DNA from: Lingula anatina
Taxonomy: Eukaryota; Brachiopoda; Lingulata; Lingulida; Lingulidae
DNA: 28,284 nt
Reading direction: 5' to 3'
Assembly (NCBI RefSeq): GCF_001039355.2
Contig: NW_019776057.1
Location: 157,025-185,308 of the forward strand
Shown: positions 20,735 to 28,284 of the stretch, in pieces
Layout: each line of letters opens with the position of its first letter
How positions within the stretch are numbered: the stretch's first letter is position 1
Position numbers and translations under genes: made by a program
The notes under the pieces: model-generated
What the model saw: only the letters and a program-made list of their open reading frames with translations
Told to the model about the DNA's origin: nothing
Database searches by the model: none

Positions 20735-21535
20735 TGGGTTTGTCCTTTAGACTACTATTTCATTTCCAATAGGTATGTTTCAGAAAAACACATTTGTCAC
20801 AAGCGATACAAGGAATTCGTCATCACATATTTTCTAGTAATAGAATGTTAAAAATCTCTGCCACACCTGCATATGAATGGTCGAGAGAACATGTTTTATC
20901 TCGTTCATTTGCTGATATCGTATGTGTATATTTTTGATTAAGTTCGTTGAATTGTTTATTACATTTGATAACTATTCAGCAGGTGTGTATAGAGACATGA
21001 ACACGTTCAATTTCCTGTTAACACTTACTGACCATGATAAAGTGTCCTACATTCCCTGATATTACAGATTTCCAGACATATTATATTATGTCTGTGGATT
21101 AAAAATTAAAATAAAAAACTATCCTTTTGATTGAGATTATTTAAGTGATGATACTTGTTTTATGGATAATTTTTGAAGTGTTATACAATTTAACCAAAGT
21201 TTTGCATAGCATTAAGTTTTGAATGCTGGATCTATCTTAGTATGAATTTCAGTTTGTAATAATTATTTTAAAAATATTTTTTCTTTTGAAATAAGAGGAA
21301 AAAATATACTTTGTTTTTGTTGCTTTCGATGTATTAAATGAAGGTATTCATTTTTTAAACTTTTTTTTCAAATAAAATTTTTTGCCCCATATTTAGAAAT
21401 AATACAATGGTGTGTGTGTGTGTGTGTGTGTATGTGTGTGTGTGTGAACTACCACAGTGAAAAAAGTAACCTATGAAGATATTTTTAGCATTCTTATTTC
21501 ATTTAAGTAAGGATTTTAGATTGAAAATACAGACT
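20735..21535 (+). mobile_element. Interspersed repeat family 2, copy C (with 3' tail)
   Basis: Repeats the B unit with a ~404-bp spacing between equivalent AATAGGTATGTTTC words (20364 and 20768). It continues through GAATGCTGGATCTATC, a TG microsatellite and TTTTAGATTGAAAA, the same order as copy A. Its copy at 23723-24611 is cut short by insertion of another repeat. Confidence 0.65.
21411..21446. repeat. (TG)n microsatellite
   Basis: TG run with one TA interruption. It expands a short TGTATGTGTG motif present at the same place in copy A (about 9101-9113). Confidence 0.85.
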
Positions 21536-21606
21536 TGACATTTAATATGGAATATTTTTTTCGANGCGCGCCACAGGGGTCATGGTGGTCCTCTGCTGTT
21601 TCCAGC

Positions 21607-21807
21607 ATGGCAATGCTAGGTGTAGATGATGTACAAAGTGCGCATATAAAAAGGTCGTATGAAGTGTGCATTGCTTTCTGTCAAACTAAAAAGGTGGCTG
21701 AAGCACAGAAATGCGTAAACTGTAGGCAAGATACAGCTATTTGGACGGAGAATCAAGCAATTAAATGTTTTCTTTCTCAGTTTAAATACGATGCGCTGTA
21801 TTACTAG
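21607..21807 (+). CDS. Orphan 66-codon frame after an assembly N (uncertain)
   Basis: Just after the single N at 21565 the composition changes from repeat to less AT-rich DNA. A splice-acceptor-like CTGCTGTTTCCAG precedes CATGGCAATG, and an open frame runs from there to TAG at 21805-21807. AATAAA follows at 21893-21898. The peptide has several cysteines (CIAFC, KCVNCRQ, KCF) and a mostly charged, helical-looking sequence. I do not recognise it. It could be a terminal exon, a decayed fragment or chance. It does not resemble the N-terminal part of Atossa. Confidence 0.25.
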   Translation: MAMLGVDDVQSAHIKRSYEVCIAFCQTKKVAEAQKCVNCRQDTAIWTENQAIKCFLSQFKYDALYY

Positions 21808-21899
21808 ACTTCACCTAAGCGTCCGAGCCTTGGCTGCACTGTCAATATTGATGACGAACTAAAGCTTCAGAGTTCTTTTAAATGCTTCGGATAATAAAG

Positions 21900-23722
21900 A
21901 TATGCGAAAGAGACTCGTTATTTTTTCATATATAAAATCAAAATAACCAGTAGACTCGTACACAGCTTTCAAGAGTGTGGACAGGTGCGTAGGCCTACGT
22001 CTTCACAATATTACATGTAGGCCTGCATATCCAAGCTGTGGCGATATCACCTCATTTACCGGCAGTGTCAATTCTTTACGATTTTTATGTCTTGTTTGAA
22101 GGATGTCTTAAGAGATTTTTGAAGTGATAAAATGAAAAGATTCCCTGCATTGTTTGACTCGTACCTACTGAGTATACAGGTAAAACTGATACGCAGATCG
22201 TTCGTCGGCGAACTGATTAAATCGTTTGGTACCTGATAAGGCATCAGGTGTTACTTGTTCAATTGTTCGGTAAGGGGGGCGGCCACAACTACGACCTTTC
22301 CTCTGTAATTAAAACCTTCTAATTTTAAGTGTTAAATAGATGAGACAGGAATTCTCGACTCTTTCCCAGAAGATAATTAAAGTTTACCGTGTCTTACTCT
22401 AGTATGTGTACAAAATTTACGACAGGTAAAAAATGTGAGACTTTCGGTCTGACAAGTATGAAAATTTTGTCACACTGAAACAAGACCGTCAGGCAAAAAC
22501 AAAATTATAGCAAGAGGCCAAATTATTTGATTTTTAAATGTTTTCATGCGTATTTTCATCGTTTTCAATAAAAGACAATAAAATCATTCAAATAAAGTGT
22601 TTTCCACACATGTCATACTTTTCAACTATCTAAGACAGTTAAATATACGTAGACCTACTTTAATACTTAGCATATTTGTATTACTTTACAACGTTTACCT
22701 ACGTTGTTAGATGATTTTTATTATCCATTTTGTCTTTACCATACATGTATTATGTACCCTGTACGTGTAGCTTACAGAAAGGCTTTTCTCCTTTTTTTTT
22801 TTTTTTTGGTAAATACATGCCCATTGAATTTTCCAATTCTCTTGTCATTGAGTTCAGAAATAAATGACTTTTTATTTTGCCGATAACGCGTTCAACAAGA
22901 GCCGATGTACTTTCTTCTTCGTATGTCTCTGTTGATCTTGATAATATGAGCCCCGTTTGTACAAATCAGTAATACGTATGCGGGACTGGATACATAATAA
23001 TAAAAAACTTTTTAACGTCTCACGTTAAAAAAAAAATAGAACCCACCCTACTAAGGGTTATGAGAGACTAAAACCTGTGATAGGCCTACAACATTTAAAA
23101 TGATCACTTATCAATAAAACACACACAAAAAGGATATTACCTGTACATACAAAACTTTTCAAACCTTCTCTTTGTTGCTACACAAAAAGTCGGGAAAGTT
23201 CTTGAATTTTTTGTAATTAGAATCCCCGTGTAAAACTTCACACCTTTTACTTTCTTTTTCCATAATCTCATGCTTAAAGTCTTTTCTTTCTTTTTAGGCC
23301 CCTATTCTTCAATTTTTTCTTCAGAACTTTATAATGTTTTTTTTCCCTCGCATTGTTTACCCCCGAGTTCTATTTGCCGATAGTTCGTTATATCCGTTGA
23401 TTAACTAAGCATTTCTGTTTTTTATTGAATCACCGTTAATCTCCTAATATTATAGTTTTTCTTCCCGCCTTCGAAATGTTCAGCGCAAACGCGGTGCCCT
23501 GCTTTTATATTTTCCTTTCTTTCTACCATATTTTTCATTCTTACGGGTTTGTTGGGAACTAATTAAACCTCATGTGTCGATATCGCTTACTGTTATTGTA
23601 GCAGCGGGACAAAAAGCACGTAAACTCAGCCATGGTTTTTAGCACCGCTGTAAGTGTTTCGACATAGCAGGGCTCCCCTACCCACAATGCAATTTCCATT
23701 TCCGGAAAAGATGAAAAAGGCT
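21900..23722. other. Intergenic sequence without a supported gene
   Basis: Somewhat less AT-rich than its surroundings, with palindromic TAGGCCTA-type words (21988-21999, 23081-23088), a GGGGGGCGGCC patch near 22275 and a T run near 22791-22807. No frame longer than about 60 codons looks coding. Confidence 0.4.
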
Positions 23723-24611
23723 AATAGGTATGTTTCGGAAATCAAGTTTGTCACATGCAATACAAGGAATTCGTCAACACTTATTTTCTAGTATGTTAAA
23801 AATCTCTGCCACACCTGCATCTAAATGGTCATGAGATCATGTTTTAATTATATTGCCCATTTGCTGAAATCATTTGTGTATATTTTTGATAAAGTTCGGA
23901 GAATTCTGTTTATTACATTTGATAACTATTCAACAGGTGCGTATGCAAACATGGACACGTTCAATTTCCTGTTAAAACTAACTGGTCATGATAAAGTGTC
24001 CTACATTTCCTGATATTACAGATTTCCAGACATATTATACACTGTCTGGGGATCAAAACTCAAACAAATCGACCCCCCCCTATTTGTACTGGGTTTGTCC
24101 TTTAGACTACCATTTCATTTCCAATAGGTATGTTTCAGAAAAACACATTTGTCACAAGCAATACAAGGAATTCGTCATCATATATTTTCTAGTAATAGAA
24201 TGCTAAAAATCTCTGCCACACCTGCATATGAATGGTCGAGAGAACATGTTTTATCTCGTTCATTTGCTGATATCGTATGTGTATATTTTTGATTAAGTTC
24301 GTTGAATTGTTTATTACATTTGATAACTATTCAGCAGGTGTGTATAGAGACATGAACACGTTCAATTTCCTGTTAACACTTACTGATCATGATAAAGTGT
24401 CCTACATTCCCTGACAGATTTCCAGACATATTATATTATGTCTGTGGATTAAAGATAAAAAACGATCCTTTTGATTGAGATTATTTAAGTGATGATACTT
24501 GTTTTATGGATAATTTTTGAAGTGTTATACAATTTAACCAAAGTTTTACATAACATTAACTTTTGAATGCTGGATCTATCTTAGTATGAATTTCAGTTTG
24601 AAATAATTATT
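23723..24611 (+). repeat. Near-identical duplicate of 20364-21250
   Basis: Starts at the same AATAGGTATGTTTCGG word as 20364 (offset 3359) and carries both units B' and C'. Differences are few: a shorter C run, small deletions in C' (for example loss of TATTA after CCCTGA) and scattered substitutions. It ends within GTTTGAAATAATTATT, where the palindrome-ended element begins. Copy C continues past the same point, so this is a nested insertion. Confidence 0.8.
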
Positions 24612-24954
24612 AGTACCACCAGCGTATACGCTGGCGGTACTCATGGTTTTAGTCCCGACCCGTCTCGTACAGCTCCGCCGGCTCCTGCGGCTCCGCCGGC
24701 TCATGCGGCTTTTGTCAGCATACCGGTATATGCAATACTGATAATGCATTTCAAGGAAAACCAATAGGCCTATTGTCTTGAAAATCACAGGAGTGATCAG
24801 TGTTAGGAAAATACAGGTCAATTTGAACATCTCCTTGATTGGACCATTTTAACTGTTATGTTTTTTCGATTTTTTTTTTCTTTGTTGCATATTTTGAGAA
24901 CTCTTGTTTATTGCATTTTATAGAGCTTGTCAAACACAAGACTGGTGGTGGTGT
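24612..24954 (+). mobile_element. Palindrome-ended repeat, copy 2, nested in repeat family 2
   Basis: Begins with a 30-bp near-perfect palindrome (24612-24641; AGTACCACCAGCG pairs with CGCTGGCGGTACT, one mismatch), then GGTTTTAGTCCCGACCCGT and repeated GCTCCGCCG words. Its right portion (GCATATTTTGAGAACTCTTG, then GAGCTTGTCAAACACAAGAC, then TGGTGGTGGTGT) matches copies 1 and 3. It breaks off at the single N (24955). The uninterrupted site at about 21270 fixes its left boundary. Confidence 0.7.
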
Positions 24955-24959
24955 NAAAA

Positions 24960-26847
24960 TCTACAAGCAAGCCAATCCCAACTCAAGAAGATAAAGAAAA
25001 CTTTAAACGAAGTCTCAGCAGCTGTTCCTCTATGTTGTTCCATGCACAGACTGGATTACCAATGCAGTCCAGTCCTGTAAGTAAAATATGATCCACTGAT
25101 TCAGTACATGATCAGAATTAAAAACTATATTTGTTTTGTCTTTGTGTTTTTAAAAGGTGAGGATTTGGGTATTCGGAGGAGGAGATGGTTATGAGAATGA
25201 GAGAGATGTGTGCAGTACAAGATAGATATGTAGAAGAGGGGGAAATATAATGAAGAAAAAGTTGTTGTTGTCTTTGAAAGCATATGTGACAAAATTCAAG
25301 TTAAACAGTTTCTTTCTAAAAAAAAAATCTAAAAAAGGACAAGATTAGTATTGATTAATTCTGCAACTTGTTACTATTTTTCTGTATTTATATTTAAAAG
25401 TGGCATTCATTTTTGATGCTGTACTTTTGTGTTGCCATATTTTAAAGTATGCTGTTTCCATATTTGCTTCATTTAATATATTTTTGAATATTTAAAAAAA
25501 TATTGGGATTCGGTCTTTCTGAAAAATTCTGTTATTGATAAGATTTGGGTTTGATTGTCGAAATAGTAAATGTGGAATTTGATATTTCAGGCTCCACAGA
25601 AGAGACGAACATTTAGCAGTTTTGATTTTGACTACTCCCTCACAAATATAAAGGCAATCAAAAGGTAAAAGCAAGAATTAATCTAGAGTTATGTAACCTC
25701 AAGACTAAAGTTGCCAATCATACATTCCTACATTTGGAAGAGTGGTCTTTCAGAAGATAATCTTCCTGTCAAGTACTGATGATTCAAAGGTTTTATTTTT
25801 TTGGATCACTGGCTGTTGAAGAATTAAAGAAGTTGATATGTATCTAATAAAAGTAACAGTATGTGGTAAAATCTCTTCAGAATAGCTTTTGTTCCCATGG
25901 AGCCACATTTGTAATGATCTAAATTTTATGTAAGGAGACACAACATGTTCCAAATAGGTTTCAAATGTGTCTTAAGTTTCAAGATAAATTAAAATGCAAC
26001 AACTGGAAAAAGATCAATATTTTGAGTGTGTCACATATTTTGTCTCCGTTTTGAATTATTCAAATTTCAAATTTATGAATTCTATATGTATTGCAACAGC
26101 TTTGTGCCCAAACGTTGTGTCTGTAGCACAAAATGCCAAACAAAATGTTATACCTTTTTTCTGACAAATATTTTCTCAGCCAGTTTCACTTTATAATAAT
26201 GTTTGTGTTCAGTGCCTTGTCCATGTCAACACTGAGCAGCTCTGGGGAGGAGGGGAAAGAGCTATCTGACCAAGAGAAGAGAATACTCAGCACAAGTGCA
26301 CCTGCCTCAACCAACAGTAACAGTTTACTGGGAAACTTTGAGGTGCTGGTTCTTGAATTGTTATTTAATCTCTCATTTCACAAACTATAGCAATATTTTT
26401 TTACACATGGTATGGAAGTTGGACATTTTTATGCAGTTTGTACAATAATTTTATTTCATATATTATAATTTCATAAATTGTTTGGAAATGGTAGCTTGTC
26501 CCAACAGAAATTCATAGATGTTACAGAAAACTCAGGTTTTTGATCATTTGAATAATCCAGCTGTGGATTAAGTTTAAAGATTAAAAAAATTGCTCATATT
26601 GATTGAAATTGAAGCTTTGATCGATCTTTTATTTGTATATTTTCAATTTTATCCAAATGTTAGTAACTCTAATATCTGGTTTTAGGAATCTCTACTAAAT
26701 GGTCGCATCATGCCAGCAGGGACAGTTGCAGGCTTCACTGCCGAAATTGGTGCCAGCGGTTCCTTCTGCCCAAAACACATCTCCCTGCCTGTGACAGCTT
26801 TCTTCTTCAACAACCTGTCTGATGACAATGCACCATCACCTTACCTG
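24960..26847 (+). CDS. Atossa/FAM214 homologue, four internal exons (partial)
   Basis: Exons: 24960(or earlier)-25076, 25591-25664, 26213-26342, 26686-26847. All visible junctions are GT-AG and all phases agree. The peptide follows the conserved block of vertebrate FAM214A/B (ATOSA/ATOSB): HAQTGLPMQSSPAPQKR, FDFDYSLTNIKAIKR, ILSTSAPASTNSNSLLGNFE, then ESLLNGR, GFTAEIGASGSFCPKH, LPV and LSDDNAPSPYL. This covers the linker and most of the DUF4210-type domain. The C-terminal domain must lie beyond the window. Drosophila Atossa is a nuclear protein needed for macrophage tissue invasion. The frame upstream of 24960 runs straight into the N and a repeat, with no acceptor. The last intron seen is longer than 1.4 kb. 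Confidence 0.92.
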
Positions 26848-27570
26848 GTGAGAATAGGTTTATAGATACCATCCTACATGTAGTTAACATGCTAATATGT
26901 GCAATTTTTTAATCCATTTCTAGACTAAGGATGTGTTCACAATGAAAAAATGTACGAAGTAAATCGATCCACTCAAACGGCACACAAAAGTTCAGTTAAT
27001 CTAATTGCTTTCAGCGAGAGTCTACAAGGAGTTGGATTGATCTACCTAGTTCAATAGTTTCATTGTGATTGCACTCTTATAAACCCAGTTAATAGCTGAT
27101 TACTATGCTGGTCATGTCATCACTCAAGTGAACACTCAATGACCATCTTAAGTCATCATAAAGAGGCAGTGTTACCATTGCTTTAGTGATCATCTGTTGA
27201 CAGACATAATAAATCTGGATGTGGATTTTAAAGATTTCGTAATATATCTGAGTATAGTTTGCACCACAGAGACAAGTCAAACAGTTAGACCCATTCTGCT
27301 GCTTGGCAAATTCAGAAAGGTCTAAAGTGGCCCTATATGTTACTTAAATGTTTATGCAAACATATTTTGCTTTAACACAAATAATTACCATTGTCCTGCT
27401 CATTGGCTAAAAAACTATCTTTAACTATATCAACAATAGATTGACAAATGGCCAGATATTTTCACTGTCTTTAGGCAAATATTTTTTGGATCATTTTTAA
27501 AAAATAATTATGGAAATTTTCAGGTGGAGAGTTGGTTAAAATTGGTAATTGGAAAAGACCTGTGATCATT
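26848..27570. other. Atossa intron, proximal part
   Basis: Starts with the GTGAGA donor. AT-rich, with no recognised element or exon. The expected continuation of the Atossa domain is not found in any frame up to the window end. Confidence 0.5.
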
Positions 27571-28284
27571 AGTACCACCAGCGTGTACGCTGGCGGTACT
27601 CATGGTTTTAGTCCCGACCCGTATCGTACGGCTCCGCCGGCTCCGTAAGCTCCGCCGGCTCCGCAGGGTGGCGTGGGATACAAGTCACCGTTACCGCTTC
27701 TCCTCCTAGACTGCATGGGCCTGTGTCCCCATCTCTTGGATTTAGGTCACATATAATCTCAACTTGAACCCCCTGGTTTTTTTGTCTCGATCGGTGCAAT
27801 TGCCTGGGCGTGACGCTCGTTGAAATGCACCCTTGTCAAAATTTTTGAAAATTCAATGCTATATATCTCCCAAACTGAAGGAATTATGGGAAAAATTAAT
27901 ATACAAGTCTGACCGAAAGTCACATATGAGGATTCCAAATATGCCCTTGGATTTGACCTTTGACCTTTGATCTTTATTTCAAGGTCAAACAGGCCGAAAT
28001 TTTCAAAAAAAGGGAATTTTTTATGAAAAAAAAATTATTTGTGCTGATATTCAGAAACTACGCAGACCTAACCTCTAATATTTTTGGTAGTTGTTACCCT
28101 TCAGGTTATCTTTCATCTCTGTGAGTTTCGAGTCAATCGATGCATTTTCACGGGAGCAGCGGCCATTAGATGCTGAAACATAAAACTCTCTCTAATTCTG
28201 GAGTCGTTAATGCTAGAGACCTCTTGTTTTTTGCATTTGATAGAGCATGTCAAGCCCAACACTGGAGGTGGTCTCCGTTTTTTT
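27571..28284 (+). mobile_element. Palindrome-ended repeat, copy 3, in Atossa intron
   Basis: Begins after GATCATT with the same 30-bp palindrome (27571-27600, central CGTGTACG instead of CGTATACG), then the same GGTTTTAGTCCCGACCCGT and GCTCCGCCG words. The interior holds ATATCTCCCAAACTG, a TGACCTTTGACCTTTGATCT array and, at the end, GCATTTGATAGAGCATGTCAAG and ACTGGAGGTGGT. It is longer than copy 2 and is cut by the window end. Confidence 0.7.
27954..27973 (-). promoter_or_regulatory. DR1 array (two perfect and one near half-site)
   Basis: TGACCT-T-TGACCT-T-TGATCT: on the minus strand, three nuclear-receptor half-sites with 1-bp spacing, in the copy inside the Atossa intron. Another AGGTCA lies 10 bp downstream in the opposite sense (CAAGGTCAAA). 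Confidence 0.4.

Noticed and set aside
27608-27799. Minus-strand frame with Ala-Glu-Pro repeats, and a similar Arg-Ser-rich frame at 24576-24830.
   Set aside because: Both arise from the GCTCCGCCG repeats of the palindrome-ended element. The two copies read in different frames with unrelated peptides.
1-28284. tRNA, rRNA or endogenous viral genes.
   Set aside because: I saw no B-box-like tRNA sequence, no ribosomal RNA stretch and no polymerase, integrase or capsid motif in any frame.

Overview
This is intron-rich, AT-rich animal nuclear DNA. It has GT-AG introns of roughly 130-720 bp, single-base Ns and one run of 91 Ns, many simple repeats, homopolymer C and G tracts, and several families of short interspersed repeats. 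The recognisable proteins (sorting nexin 4, an FkbM/Star-like methyltransferase and an Atossa/FAM214 protein), together with the repeat style, point to an invertebrate. A marine deuterostome such as a hemichordate or sea urchin is my best guess; a lophotrochozoan is possible. The species cannot be fixed from the sequence alone.

Layout, with all supported genes on the + strand. Positions 1-873 hold the right part of an interspersed repeat whose core is a ~148-bp tandem unit. Positions 1267-1398 are the last coding exon of a small single-pass membrane protein whose 5' exons lie outside the window. Positions 2841-7819 are a complete SNX4 gene: 12 coding exons encode 430 residues with a PX domain followed by a BAR domain. 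A copy of a second repeat family (8360-9210) lies downstream and carries the first canonical polyadenylation hexamer after the SNX4 stop. Positions 10396-11817 and 11909-13330 agree wherever compared, at a constant offset and on both sides of the N gap, so they look like an unmerged contig overlap rather than a biological duplication.

Positions 13331-15600 are gene-free and contain a perfect hairpin, a G tract, a degenerate ~148-bp tandem repeat and an inverted repeat. Positions 15763-17207 are a two-exon FkbM-domain (Star-like) gene whose second exon carries one extra base, breaking the frame 64 codons before the natural end. Positions 17208-18500 are its 3' UTR. The rest, up to 24954, is repeat-rich: a hAT-like MITE at 19774-20051 and a near-identical repeated block at 20364-21250 and 23723-24611. 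Positions 24960-26847 are four consecutive internal exons of an Atossa/FAM214 gene. Its upstream exons are not visible, and a single N sits directly against its first visible exon. A further copy of the palindrome-ended repeat fills 27571 to the window end, in the next Atossa intron.

The genes are not functionally linked in any obvious way: SNX4 acts in endosomal recycling, the Star-like protein is a predicted type II membrane protein of the secretory route, and Atossa is nuclear. The unusual content is in the repeats. One family of palindrome-ended elements carries repeated perfect nuclear-receptor DR1 motifs, several foldback elements are present, and several assembly seams fall on or next to coding sequence.
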